Positions 1-15,300 of a stretch of 64,000 nucleotides of DNA are shown here, piece after piece. A program made the translations under genes and the position numbers. Source of the stretch: Acanthosoma haemorrhoidale (taxonomy: Eukaryota > Arthropoda > Insecta > Hemiptera > Acanthosomatidae); the NCBI GenBank assembly GCA_930367205.1, contig OV884012.1:54581239-54645238 (forward strand), given 5' to 3'. A model generated the notes under the pieces. It was not told where the DNA came from. It ran no database searches and worked only from the letters and a program-made list of their open reading frames with translations. Position 1 is the first letter of the stretch. The number at the start of each line of letters is the position of its first letter.

Positions 1-259
1 TTACTTCAAAACATTTTTTCAAACCAATGCGACAGCATAAAAAGTAATTGATATAATTTGTAGTTCAGAAACTATAAATTTAAGAATTATTAGACTGCAG
101 CATAAAAAATCCAATCTGCAATCTAATAGTTCTCTGGCAATTACAAAGTTCATTAAACTATTGGATTTTTGAGACTGAAAAATAATCGATTTACTTAGAA
201 AAAAGTACAATATTTTGTTCTTAAGTCAGTCAGTTAATTATAGTTACAATATTCTTTAC
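1..259. other. Start of the intron after exon 66
   Basis: AT-rich intron sequence. I see no further dynein exon and no repeat with a recognisable end in it. Confidence 0.6.
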
Positions 260-397
260 CTGAGGAATGCTATGAGCAGATGGGGTGGATGCCGGCTCTG
301 CAGACATGAACACCCTAAATTCAACATTTGCATCTGCGCCTAAAAATTCCAATTTTTTCTCCAATACAGGAAGCCACTTTTTCACTAAATGAACATT
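260..397 (-). CDS. DNAH9-like: Dynein exon 66 (last exon in window, start of C-terminal region)
   Basis: Forty-six codons. Reads [20 protein letters not shown] and '[20 protein letters not shown]', then a consensus donor (CAG|GTAAAG). The C-terminal domain, roughly the last 250-300 codons, must lie left of the window. Confidence 0.97.
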
Positions 398-3300
398 CTG
401 TAAAACAATAAGATAATTTTATAAAGTGTATCTAAAAATGTCATGTTTAAATTGCTCAGCATTATTTTTTTAAAACATACTTTTTGAGCAATGGGGGCAA
501 AAAAAAATCAAAATTGGTATATTTTAATGTAGGAGTTAGATGAAGGGAAATAAGAGTTTCAGAAAGAGGTATATATGAACTTGTCAGATGTTAGCAGAAA
601 TGTAAGCCTAGCAATGGGCCCTTAATTTTATAATTTTATTAGTTAGTCTTAAAGTGCTAGTGCATTATTTATACCTGGAGAACAACCCAATGACCCTGGC
701 TAGAGCCTAGTTCCATGGCTTCTTCTGCAACAATTTCCTGTCCCTGGCCTAATGAAACATTGTGAAAATTTTCTTTGTCTATGGTAAAACCAAGTTTTCG
801 GCCTAAATGTTCTACATCCTACAAAAAATACAGACATACATGTAGAAACTGGGAGAATAGGAGCAACAATTATGTATATTGAATTGTGGTTAAATAAATA
901 ATATTTTTGCAAAGAATATATTGTATTGTTATTTTTAAGGTGTAGTTTGAGAGAAAGATTATTTTATTGTATAAAATATAAAATAAATTATAAAAAGTTT
1001 AATTAAAAACAAGTGAATATAACAGCAGGAAGTATTTCAGTCATTGAAACAGCAGAGAGAGACCTCGGGACCTCAGCTGTTAATAGTTACTAGAGGGGAG
1101 GAATGGTTGATAAATGCTTAAAAGAAGAGGTTGTGAGTTGTTTATAACTGCAGGAGAAGAGGGATGTTTTGTGCAGTTTGCAGATAGTCAAACATATTTG
1201 GCGTGAGAGCCCTTATACTTCTTATTTCTTCGTATTACCTCATATCATCTCATAAATCATATTTGCATATTGGCGGAGTCTACAGGAGGACATTAAGATA
1301 GCATTGTATTTAGAGTGTTGAACTCACAAAACACAATACTTGTGATGGCTTGGAGCAAGGCAAGAATTCGGAAAAATTGTGAAGAACTCAAAAACAGTAT
1401 AGGTATTATTTATTTTATTTTATTTACTTTATGTAAATTATTGGTTGTCATGAAAATAATTGGGACCCCCTTGAGATATAATAAATTATAAGTTTAATTC
1501 ACTTTTTCTATATTATAATATTCATACTCATAAGTGATAAATATTAATAAAGCAGGCATAACTGTAATCTTTGGGGTCTTATGTAATGTAATGGTCAGCG
1601 TAACTGCTTTATAATATGAAATTAAAAAACTAGGTTCAAACCCTCTAAACATACAGTGGAATTTCATTTTACACCAGTAAATAGAAGTAGGCTGTTTCCC
1701 ATTATGTAGCCCTTCTTCACTGACCTCAATAGCAGTATATATTAAATATGAAATAAGTAATCTGTAATCAAATTTCAAAAATATGGACTAATAAATAAAC
1801 ATTTCCCATAGAACACTTCTTAGAAGCACATAAACAAATGAGTAATGCAACTATAGGGCAGGGTCAATTTTTTTTACTGTACAGCTCCCATTTCCATACC
1901 ACTACTTCCCTCAATTCTTATTGTTATTTGGTGTTAGATCATTACCGAATTGGGCGCAGATAAGGTCACAGAGCTTACAAAAAAAACACAGAAGCTCAAT
2001 TTCAATTTCTTTTATTTGCCTTCCTATTCCTATTTACTGTTCATTACCTTACTATAAACATACTGTGGTGGTCATGACCTAGATGAGTGTAATGTGACCC
2101 TTAGGCTAGGATATGTTCTTCACAAATGTTTTACCAAAAAGATCTATTGTCTGAAAGTTCCTGCCATGTAGATAAAATAAGCAAGTGTGCTATGAACAGT
2201 ATTTTTAAGATGGCATTGTATTTATTACACATTTCTTCACTTAATAATTTTTTCCTCAATTCTTTATTGAACAGATAAATATAAAGTTTTCATTCAGGCC
2301 AAAATAATTACATTATTACTTAATTAATTAAAATAATTTTATACAGACCTTCAATGGATTAACACCGGGTGATAGAATAAAAAATATTGGTGTCCCTGCA
2401 CTAGATTCTTCAAAAGATTTAGCGAAATCAATGCTTTTTGATTCCACATATTTTGCTCCAAGTTTTTCTTCAATGAAAGCCCTAAAATTAACCATATAAG
2501 TTTTAATAATGAAAACTACTTTCAATTAAATGATGTTGAATGTTGTTTATTTCTTCATAAAATGAATCGCAATTTAATATAGTGCGCATGTGGTATTTTT
2601 ATAAATTATTTTAAAGCTGTTTAATTTATTGTTACTATAAATAGAAATAACTTTCCTAAATAATTAAAGCAAATAATGAGCAGGTAACTTATATGTATAT
2701 TTTAGTTTTATAAAGTCTCAGTCGGTTTTCAACTTATTTTGGCACATCGCCCTCTTTCAGGTACCCATCCAGCTATCCCCCTCCACTGACTCTGTCCAGC
2801 AACCACTTCCCCTCCACTAACTCTATCAGTTCACAATTTCTTTAAACCCCAGTTTTACATAGGGGACTGATGTGCATAAACGTTTTATTTGATGCACTAA
2901 AGATAAAAGCAATCCTATGAAAAATAATGAAAGGTTATTAATTAATGAACCAACCACTTGGTTATTTAAAAATAAATAAGTTCCTATCATTTTGAGTAGG
3001 GTATAAAATTAAAGATACAAAAGTCATTAAAAATGTCATAAAATTGTTTTTGAAGCCATTAAAAAAACCCTTGATGTTTGTATCACAGTTGATTTGAATA
3101 TCTTGCTTGTGGTCACTATTGAGGCAGACCAAGCTACCTTGGTGTTGGCTATCTATATGTTTACACCCTTTTCTAACAACCCTGCCACTAGGATAGGAGT
3201 CTTTTTTTTTTTTTTTTGCGAAATAAAATCTAAAATATCTGTAATAATCATATAATAAATCTATAATATGCACTGTGGATGGAGCTTTCCCTCATAGTTG

Positions 3301-6300
3301 GTTGTTTTTTCCTGAGGTTTTAGTGCGGTGTTACCTCACAAATATTTGGTTTTTTTAGACGCCTTTTAAAGAATCTGTTTATAGTTGACTATTTCATCCG
3401 AGTTGCCTCCCCATATTTTTCCACATTATATCAATTTTTTTTTTGTTTGAGTCAACTTTTTTCTGAAGGGAATGAGTCTGAGTGGGCTTTTATCACCCTT
3501 GTGAGAATATATGAGAAGGTACTTGAATTAATAAGTAGCTGATTAAGTCTAAAAGAACAAAATAAAGGTTGTAGAGATAAGCTAGTGTCGGACATGCTGT
3601 TAATGCTCTACTAATAGATAGATCTTGCTCCACAATTTTTTTTTCATAATATGTTCTTAATAAATATGCAGTTTGTAAACACTTACTTAATAGCATATGT
3701 CATTCTATCAGGGCGGAGGGCTCTCATCATGCAAAGTCGTTGTATTGGTGTTTTGTTCTTCCATTCCTGGGGAAGCTTCTCTTTTTCTGGGCATTCTGAT
3801 TCCACAAGTTTTTTCCATCTTTTAGAAGAACTTTCAATGTCCCTATCCAAGTTCCTATAAAAATAAAAAATTCTAATCGATACATACAAAAGTGAGTTTC
3901 CATCATTTATAGCCTCTCATTGGCATTCAAAATAGCTATTTATTAAATGATTAATGCTGTTTATTATCTTCATTGAGGCTTTAATCAATTAATTTATTTT
4001 GAAGCCAATCCTTAGTTGCAGAAATAATTTGACTTTGATATTGAAAATGTATGCAAGTAGCAAATATCCTCCGAAACAAAAGTCAAAAATGGGGATTTTT
4101 AACTTACTTGATTTAGCACTATTCAAAAGTAATATTTTATGAAGTGTATTTGATTTGGGTTGACCCTTCAGATAAGAAGCAAATATAAATTTATTCAATG
4201 TGAACATTTTTATCTAATGTATGGCTTAGCATAATGGCAGGCGATCATTTGTTTACTTATGAGTAAGAAAAAACATAATTTGTTAGCTCTCGCAATTCAT
4301 CATAATTAGCTCAAACTTAAAAATAAATTTTTTTGAAATGTTAATTGAAATTTATAAATTTGCAGATTTGTAAAAATGTGGTTTTGATACACTCTAGATG
4401 TTTTGACTGTAAATACATTTTTTTTTTTACAAATTGTGACTGGTATTTCAAAATTGCAGCTAAAATCTTTTGTTTACATGAAGGGACAAAACTCTTAAAG
4501 TTGTCATTATGAACTATACCTAAATTCATCTTTTGTTGAGAGTGTTCTGATTCCACCCCAACTTGTATTGGAAAGAAAATCAACAGGACTAGTAACATGA
4601 GGAGTAATCGGAAATCTCAGAAAAAAATCTAGTTCAGCAGAAGATATTTCAGAACTTTTTAGAAGGATCTGAAAAAAAAAATTGCTTGACATTACCATTA
4701 CATAACAAAAGGAAAGAAACATGGATGAGTACCAGAAAAGATTAAAAAGAAAAGACCAATATGATTTATTAATAAAATTTTTAAAAAGAGGATAGCTTTT
4801 AATTATTAAATACCTGAAATGTCATTTGTGAAATGAATATTAATTTGTCACACTCAAAAAGACCTCTAGAAGTATACATAAAAACACAATATGTTATGCA
4901 GTCAATTAAATTTTCGACTCTAGCAGCAACTTCTGTGTTTGGTACAGCTTTTTCTATTGCATTTTGAAAAACAACACTGAATGCCTGAAATCATAAAACA
5001 ATCATATATTTTATTCAAGGCTATGACTATTTTTTTTATTAATGTATTTTTCATATTTATGAGGAGCAACAAAAATAAATTCATTTATTGCCATATTACA
5101 ATTCATCTTGAAAAAATATTAGCTTTGTAGTTTTTGTAATAAATCTCAATTCTTTATTAATTTTTTTTTTAAATTCAACTAACTTCAGTGTAATGAAAAA
5201 AATAACTACACCTACATTTTTTGTTAAATATGAGACTGTTTTGGCAGGGAATTCGCTGCCAGTAAATCAATACAAACTTCCCTAAAAAATACTTGGAAAA
5301 GCTTTTAGAATTTTTTCATGTTCCATGGCAAGCAAAGCTTAGTTCAAAATTAACAAAAAACAAATCTCCAGCCATCAGCAAGACAGAGATTAGCCTGCTG
5401 GACTATTAACTACAGAGGCTCAGGGTTGATTCCCTGCTCCCCCTGAGGGTTTTTTTGTTAGTTACTGCTGTTACCACAGCATATTCTCAACCCTGATAGC
5501 TTTGGTCTGATTTACTACTCAAAATCCTACAATTACTATCCCAGAAAATCTGGACTCTCAAAGAGATACCAATTGTAATGCCTAATATAACTTATCAACA
5601 TATGGGCATATATAAATGTAAATTAAAGGGACAAGAGGATAAAGGTGGTATGTTACAATAACTCTCCTCCAAAGTGTTTCAAGGTCTGGGACTTATAGTG
5701 TAACAAAACCTTTTATCACGTGAGTTTTGGGAAAATTATATGTTTTCAGAAACTGGCACAAAGTAACCTGATAGAGTAGCACATAACACCTTCATCCATG
5801 ATGCAAAAACGACTTTTCAAAAATGGATACATATCACCTTTATCCACTTGCCCCTTCAACTGTTTATTAATATAAATAATTTGATTTCTAGTTTATTTAA
5901 ATATATTACTCATAACAGTTACCCAAGATAAGCTTCAAACTGCATTAAATAAAGGGGGATAGGAGTTGAAAAGATAACGAAATAGATATATCCTTCTGAG
6001 AGTAAAACAATGCAATTAGGTACATAATAACCCTGTATATATTACTTACAAGAATGATGTTCTAGATATGGTGGATTCATATGTCTCCATAGAAACAGTA
6101 ATGAGAAGATATAGGAAGGTTGATCAGGAGATAATAAATAGTTTGAAAAAAGCTAGTAATGTATTTTACAAGAACTCCAACACAATAACTGCGAAGCAAG
6201 AAATTTAGTAAGACTGAAAAAATAATGTGCTTAAAACTATTTTCCTTCCTGTGCTTTAAATTTTTCTGAAAGTTGTACAATTCAACAATCAAAATGAGAT

Positions 6301-9300
6301 ATTTGAGAATAATAATCGGCAAAACAAGTAGAGATGTTTGCAAAATCAGAGAATTAGGGGGAGCTGGGCTAAGGACAATACACTAGAGAAGCTCCATCAA
6401 CTAAAATGTTTTGGCGATCTTTGCTGCAGGGAGGATAATGAGAAGATCAAATGGATATTTTAAGCCATACCAATAGGACGTCAGATGGACCCAGAAAGCT
6501 ATATACTGATTATATAGAAATACTTGGAGCAGCAAGAGGTGCCTTTATTGGTGAAGTGAAACTTGTTAAGGACAGAGAATGTTGCCTGGAGATACCCTTC
6601 CAATCAATTCTGGTGATTTATCCAATTCATATTACTTTGTGCTTACTATTCACATGATTTTTGAATAATATACATAACGTAAAGAACCGAATGACTGCTA
6701 GGCAGCAACTTAAGTTTGTTTTCAATTTTCAAAACAGGACTATCACTTTATCATTTTGCAATTATCATAACTGTTAATGACGGTTTTGGTTTCTAATCCT
6801 TAGAAGAAGTTTCGGGTTAAAATCTTACTTCTGTAAATAGAAGTCTCTGATTGGATAGAGTACTAGTCTTGAGCTAAATTAAAAAAAAATCCAAAACATA
6901 AGAAAATTATCAAATGAATGAATGTTTTATACTCTTTTAGAAAACAAAGTAAATTCCTCCAATATAGTATAGGCACTAGATTTTACCTCTCTAAATTACA
7001 ATAACTAACCAAACCAGCTAAATATTATCAAACAATAAATGACTATAACAGTAGTAGCATTCAAGGACTTAGGGATAAAAGAATGAATGGCTGATTTGTT
7101 GGTCACCAATATTTTTCAGCCAAAGCTGGAACGATTGTACAACTGAAAATATATTTTAGTGAGTTTAGTACCTTCAAGGAGAACTGATAGATAGGATTAA
7201 TCGTATTGAGTTCATTAAGAATAAAATACAGCAATGAAGCTCTAGCTGCAGCAGGCCTGTAATGCTCTCTAGCTTGGTCTATTTGAGTAGAGGTCACTTT
7301 AGCTTCTGCTACTTTTTTCTCAATTTCTGCAGCCGTTTTCTTAGTTGTTTCAAGATTTTCAACTAGAGCAGTATCTCCAAGAAGATTTCCTACAAATACA
7401 GGATAAATTAGTTATGCTGAAGGGTTTTAGACTGTGCATCTGGGCACCACTATATAAAGTGTTATGTCTTAAAAGGATTTACATGAAACACTTTTGAATG
7501 TTTGATATTTTTGTTGGAAAGAATGTCCAAGTGGAAATATTTCAGAACATGCTTGAATCATAAACACAATTGTGTTACCTGTTTAACTAACTTACCACAC
7601 TTTAAAGAACTATTAAGGCTACAATATCATAACATATTCATCTTGGTAGACAGAGAGAGGGAATGAGGGAATAAGAAATATACATAAAAATATATGTTCA
7701 AATTTTACAAACCTCCAGCAGATGATAATCGAGATAGTAAGTCATCTTCTAGGTCCTTAAGCATAATTTTAAAATCGTTTTGCTGTTTAGTTAGCTCGGC
7801 CTGTAATTATGAAAAACAAAAAAAAATGTTTTCTATAATAATACAATTGGGCTGAAACAGGTCAACTATGTTACTACAGTTCTGTAGGTACAATTAATAT
7901 ATTAATAATTTTGAGGCAAAGAAAAAAATATACTTCAGGATCAGGGTTCGAACCCAATATTGAAATATTTTATATGAGCAGACTGTATATACTACAATGA
8001 TTTGTAATTAAAAGAGCAAACCTTAAGTTGTTCAAGATCGGGCCTTTCAGCTTTCACAACTTCCGCTAACAACTGATCTTCCAGACCATCTTTAGTCACA
8101 GTGAAGTTAATAAGTGTTGTCTGCGCCTGCATTTCTGGCTTGTAATGAGGATTGGCCAGTTTTGTGTGTAAAATTAGGCGGAAGTTAGGATTGAATTCTA
8201 CTTCTTTGTCACCAATTTTCAATGCCCTGACAAAATAAAAATTAAATGATTAATACTTTCACATGAATTTGTGAATCAGATAAGTTAAAATAAATTGATA
8301 TTATGAATACATATTGCAGCGATTCCAGGAATTTAAAAATATATTTAACGTAAAAGGAAGAAAACTTCATGATGAATTACAGTTTATTTTATGTGAAAAT
8401 ATCTCAGGTTTCATTGTGGTTCTAGTGCAAACATAAGGTGCACACTGTTTAAATGTTTCATATTTACAATTGAATATAGAGTTATGAAAAAGAATGAACA
8501 ACTAAGTATGATTTTCTTCCTCCTGGCTTCTTGGTCTATACTTTTGTCTCTAAATGTGTGATTCTTCTATAAGTGAGATATATGGGATAAAGGAAAGAGG
8601 GAGGCCTTAATTTCCCAGTCAGGCCTTTCCTGAAGGTCAGGTCTTCCACCCCCGAATCTACCTGTTTTTATTGGTAAGGGTCAGTGGCTTTTCCGGTTCT
8701 TTGTCTCCAAGGCTCCAATAACACATATTCCACTTAACAAATATTTGTTTTAAAATAAAAATCAATTTTACCATATAAATGTCATTACAATATTGTAACA
8801 ATATTTTTATGATCAAATTGAATTTTATTTTAAAATAAAAATATTTTGAAATGCAGGGAGATAGTCCCCACAGGCATAAACTACAGGGTGTAAGGAACCT
8901 AGTAAAGGATGAAAGTAGGCCAAGAATGGTTAGTTGGAGTAATCTGATTGACAATACATAGCAGCTGGTGCTAGACAAAGAAGTCAGTTCAGCTCAGTTA
9001 TTGGTTCATTGGAGACAAACTGGGACGAAATGGTTTAGTTAAAAGCAAGTATGAGTGGAAGCCAGCATGGAAGCAAGAAGCCAACAATTAAGAATGTATC
9101 TTTGTAAATCATTGTTTGTATATAAAACAGCTTTATTGTATTTTCACAACTGATAATTTCTTCTTTATTGAAATAGCGCTTTCGACAGCTCTAAGTTGTT
9201 ATCTCCAATTGGTTATGTGGGATTTATAACTCATCTAACACTACTATCTTTTTTATCTTTTAACCAGGGCTGCTAAATCCATGCTCCTCACTACGACTCT

Positions 9301-12300
9301 TTCATCAAATCATTGTTTGTATTAGGTAACTATTGCTTTAAATTATATAAAAATTCTCTAGCCAGTTACTATGTTACTATGAAACATTTGAAATTGACAA
9401 AATTATCCATTAGAACTATATAGAACCCTGAGATAATGTTAAATGAATCTTTGTAAAATAAAATATTCTTCTTTTTGAACTTTTTATCAATGTTCTTTGA
9501 CTCCTTATGAATAAGAAGGTAACTTTTCACTAAAGATGGATTATCATAATAATGTATATGACAGTAAACATGTACATAAAACCAACAATAATGGAGTCAG
9601 TCTACGGTTATTGAAACAAAATATGATCATATTTTAACATTAAAAAACAAATTGTAGCACTGCTGGGACTTGATGTTTTTTTGTTTTATTTAGTGCCCTG
9701 GAGGCGGTACATTACATGTCAGAGTGTATGGCATAATCATAAAGAATTTTTTTTCTTTTTTAACGTGACATTTATGCATTAAATTATAACTTGATTTGAT
9801 TTATTGGTTTTATTTATTAAATTAATTGAAAATAAAACTGAATTATAGTAAAATATACTAACTTTCCTTTCTTAATCAAATTTCTCCCTAGTAGTGGATC
9901 CAATACAGGATCAAGACTTTCACTGATATTCTCTAAAAGGACGGTATCACCGTTCTTTAATGCAGATTCCATTGCTTCGAGATATCCTTTCTGACCGGCT
10001 CGTAGAACCTTTATATTTGAGCCATATTTATATTTAATCCATTTCACACCTTGTAACTGAAAATAAATAACAATCTGCATATATATATAATATTATCAAT
10101 ATTTATAGCAGTATTATCAGTTATAACTATATAGGATAACTGTATGAATGTTCGGACTCTCAGAGACTATCATACATTGCACATCATTGCACATCCAAGG
10201 ACTACCTTTTCCAGGATGATTAAGGGCAATCAAAAAGAGCCTATTGACATAGTTATTAAACTTTCCCAGCCTAAGTACAGTTCATGGAATAAGGAAAATA
10301 GCTTTATACGCATAAAAAAATTACGATATTGAATATAAGACTTACTACTTTACCTGAGGGTCTATCATTAATGGCCATCTGTCAGTATTAGTTAAGATTG
10401 TTGCATTTTCAGTTGACATACGATCACTTGGGAGACCTTCATTATTCCAAATTGCAATCTGTGCATCATCAGTCAAAAGAGTTAATGGATCTAAGTCATC
10501 TGTAAATGGAACTGCAGGCTGTAAAAAAAAAAACCATAAAAAGGTCTCAGCATCTCATTTTTAATATCATAAATTAATGTATAATTAACTAAATTTAGCT
10601 TACTTCCATTGTTTTCAAGAATGGTAACCACATTTTGTTTAGTAAATCTAGACGGTATTGTTTGGTAAAACATCCTACATAAGATACAAAAGCTGTGATC
10701 AAAAGGATATCCCCGGGTAATGTAGTACCTTGTTTCATGAAACTGTAACATATAAATTATAAATAAATTACTGCAGATCTGTTTATTATGATTTAATGAG
10801 TTTATTGTGTTTATTACAAAAGATAAATAGACATTAATAGTTATTAGTTGTAGTAATGATCCCTCTATTTCTTTAGATAATAATTATAAATTATAAATAG
10901 ATTATTATGGAGTAGATTAAATAATGTAATGGTATTGTATGCTATTTTTTTTATAAAATATGCAAAGAATTATTTAAAATAGGAATGTGAAGTGAAGCTG
11001 TTGAGTTCTTCTGTGTTTGTGTCTTAAATTATACTCAAACCTGTTAGAGGTCAAATTAAACAAATCCATATATTTAATACTAAAATTTTTTATTGGACTG
11101 GATAGATAACAAATAAATTAAATATTATAAAAATGATTATTTGTCATAAACAAGAAAAGTGAATTTGGAATCTTGGAACCACCAAAGATTGTGTATGTAT
11201 GTAGCTTAATTACTATGCATACATCAATAGAAGTAATATGGTATTCGAAGAAAGAAGTCAACGCTATCTTATAGCATTGACATTACACAGGTTATAGGAC
11301 TAGATCTAAAAATCACTGTTTTAAATTCATTAATGAAGTAATATTTATCTTGCGCTATTTAATTTAAATCTCTTTTTAAAATTGAATGAATTTTAGGTCT
11401 ATTTCCTTTTTTTATTTAAATTAAGACCTAATTAATTAAATAAATAAATTTAATAAAACCATCATAAATCCCACAAATGAGTGCTAAGCTAAGAAAACAA
11501 AAATAAATTAACCTTGCAACTGCTTCAGCCCAACGCACATTCTCTGATGCCAGACCTCCAATGAGTCTATTGGCTAACTGGATGGTTGCAGTTGTCGCAT
11601 CTGCTTCTTGCTGGCATTTCAATTTTTCAGCTGTAGCTTTTTCAAAATCACTAGTCAGCTGATTGAGTTGTTCTTCCAGAGACTAGCCATATGGAAATAA
11701 AAAAATAAAATGGCTTACCATAGAGCCAATAAATAATTTGTTAATGTTATTTCAAATTTAGACTATTGATGCTAAAAAATACGCCCATGGCTAAAAGGTT
11801 TTTCCTGGATTATCTAGAAAATTTGTAAAAACATTAAACCTTTGACATCCGTATAAGTGTTAAGGTTCACATTAATTCTTTGAATACCATACAGCCTAAA
11901 AAGACCCCCACAAAGGTCAGTTGTTGAATCGTGGAATTGAGTGTTTCACAAAGAGTATGGAATTAGAAGGGATAAAAAAAACAACTAATTAGTTAATACT
12001 CAGTGGATCTCCCTTTTCTCCTTAAAGGGTAATAATGGATTTTACTCAATTTATTTATAATTAAAAGTATAACAATACTTACAGTCACTTTTGCTTTTAT
12101 AACTGCCAACTTTTCCTGAGCTGTTGCTAGCTCAGCATTTGCTTGCTCTAAAGCTTTTCTTTTGGGTTCAACATCACAATAGACCTCATAAAACTTTATT
12201 ATATTTATGACCCAAGCGCACAAACCTATTTATAAAACCACTTTGTAATTATTGATTATGACGAATGTAATTTATGTTATATAATAAAGATTAAAAAACC

Positions 12301-15300
12301 TGCAGCTGCAGCAGATTTGCTCCGAATGAATTCAGGTTCAAATTCCTCATCTTTCAAGTAAGGCTGAATAGATTTAATAATCTCAGGATGTATGTTTTCT
12401 TTATCGTAGTTTATAAGATAATCCAAAAAAGCATCTACTTTTGCCATCGTTACCTTAACAACAATAAATTAAAATTACCAAAATTCTGAAAATATATCAA
12501 TGTTAAATGCCTATTATTTTAATTATTGATTAATGCTTAATAAGTAATACAATAATTAATTAATTAATCATATTTTTATCTTAAAGATGGTTTTTGATTT
12601 TGAAGTTTCAGGGTTTTGAATAAATTTAGATTTAATTTAAATTTAAATTTAGACAAAGATGTAATGTTAGAAGCAACATACAGCAAGAAAGAATAAAGCA
12701 AACCACAATCAATTATTGTCCAAAGAGGCTCATACCAAAGGAACATGAACAAACTTTATTTGGCTCAATTTTTTTTTGAACTAGTCATTCTACCACACTA
12801 GTCAAACATTTATGCACCAACCTCAGGAGATGTCATGTCCTTACCGAAGATATACTTGCTATGTTGATTACTGGGTGCAAGATTAGCCAAAGGTTATTAA
12901 TTAACCTTGGATTCCATCAAAGAACTTAACTCAATTGCTATACTTATGCCTAGTTATTAGCTTAGTTGCTTCAAGACTTAGACCTATTTCAAGATGACTA
13001 AGACCAGATCCAAAATGGGTCTCAACTGGGACACAACTTCTTGTGACCTGTGATTTAAAACTTTAAGAATAAAATCAAAGGAACATAATAGTTCCTAAAC
13101 GACTACCAGCAGCAATGCCAAATCATGAAAATGGTGATGTTTGTTCTTCAAATTTATGACAATGTTCTATCCCAAGTTAAGGACGCTATTTTTGGACCAA
13201 TCATGAACATCCAGATAAGTCAAGTCTCATAAAAAATGAGTTATCCTGGGCAAGAGGCTCATTTTGCACTGCGACACATAATGAAAAATTGTCTCATCGA
13301 AAAATATAATTTAAAATTGTTTAGATATTCACCAAAAAAAAGGTCAAGAATAAAAAACCACATTTATACCAAAGGATTAAACATTTAAAATGATCTCGAT
13401 TATAGTCCGGATAGTTCCTTAGTTATTCAAAACAGATTTATTGTATTACACATTTTGTTAAAGTTTAATTATTTTTTATTACCTTAGCTGCTTTCCAGCT
13501 TCTGTCTTTTGGGATTTTTCCATTGGGAGCTAGAAGAACCATCACAGCTGCAGTAACATTAGTGACTGCTCCCGGTGGAGATCCAAAGGACTTCAATTCC
13601 GTTAAGTTGGCTTTGTTCAGCGTATTCAAAGCTTCCTGGATAAAACAAAAATGGAAATAAATAATTTGAATTTTTTTTGTTATAATGATTTATTAAGAAA
13701 TGCAAAATATTTATTGCCTTGACTACAGGGTTAATGAAATAAAAAAAATTCCAAAAGTAAATAGTGCTTTATTAAAAATTAATTAAAACGCATTAAGGTA
13801 AAAATTTCTCAGATAATTCTGTTTGAATCCTTATTTGGAAATGAGAAAAATCACACAAGCAGTAACAAGGGGATCTCTCAAACCCCCATAACATTTCTGA
13901 GGTAAATCCTTTTTATTTTTTCAATTAGTAAACTTTATTGAACAGAAAAAAATATTAGAAAGTAATGACTTATGATGAAATTTTACTTGAATCTTGCATA
14001 TTCAATATTAAATATTGCACTCCCTGAACTAGAATAAATTGAATGTTTCTTTCTTAGGAACCCAAGAAAGTTAGCAAAAATTACCTAAAATCAAGTGAAA
14101 ACATACTAAAATCACAATAATTTTTTGTTTTCTAATCTCACCATCTTTCCTATATTTACAATTTTTACAAACTTGTTCCATGAGATGAAGACAAATTATT
14201 AGGAGAAAAAATTCTTTATGTCTTGGTCTCTTCTGAAGGAGGTAGCTTGGAGAGGCTGGCTGCTCTCATTCTTATATTCTTTGGCAATCTGGATGAAGAT
14301 GCTCTAAATGCTAGAGCTCTTAGCATTAAGTGGTTCAAACTAGGTACCTGATAGGTACGTGGTGATGTTCCGATTCAATAATCGAGATGTCCTCTTATCA
14401 TCGTTTCGGCTCCATCTGGTCTTGTCCTTACCGAAGATATACTTGCTATGTTGATTACTGAAAGCTGGGTCTGAGCTTGAGTTACCTTCCAGAAAATCAT
14501 CACCTTCATCATCGACATCTGGTCTGTAGCAGTGTCCCAGTTCTGATCTTCCACTTAAACCTCTTCTTCTAGATAATAACCATTGTCTGTCCACTCCAAA
14601 ACAATCCTGTCTTCTTCACACACTTGTTGAAAGAGTAGTTTCTCGTGCTCTTCTCCTTAAGACATGACCTAGAATGTAAGTGGTAATGTGGGGGCCTCAT
14701 AGCACCCTGTGGACTTTGAACTTTCCCTGAAGCTCACTGTGCGACAGCAGATGCACAACTACGATACGATTTGAGAAAGGGAGAGTTCAAAGGAAGGTAC
14801 TGAGAATTTCAAAGTCATGGAGTCACTAGATTAAAAGGGCTGGTAATCCCAAAAAAGTGGGGGTTCATCATACCCCTATATTACCGACTAAGGGTTAAAC
14901 ACAAAGTATTTCGTAGAAAGGAGGGTCAAGTTTGATTCTTGGTTCCTCTAAATATTTTTCTACCATTGCCTTTAGCATAAAAACTGTAGTCAACCTCAGC
15001 AATCTTTATGTATCAACAATATGTCATTTAAGAGATTTAATTTAATTTTTATCATAATAAGAATAAAAATTTTATAAATAAAGGTTTGTAAAATGTCAGT
15101 CTAGAAAATTTAAATGAAGGCTGGAAAGATTTAGTCCTCCACATTAACAGGCCCAGTTTATTACATGCATTTCATAATCAGAATTCTGCTTAGCAGTGTA
15201 CAATTCCATTACTGCCGAGTAAGAGAAAATCATAATATTAAGATCTAACTCATAATTTTTACCTGAGCAGCTAAAAGAGCAGGTTCTGCTTTTCGCAGAT

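Noticed and set aside
6451..6657. 68-codon plus-strand frame, considered as a separate small gene
   Set aside because: No recognisable domain and isolated in an intron; open frames of this length are common by chance.
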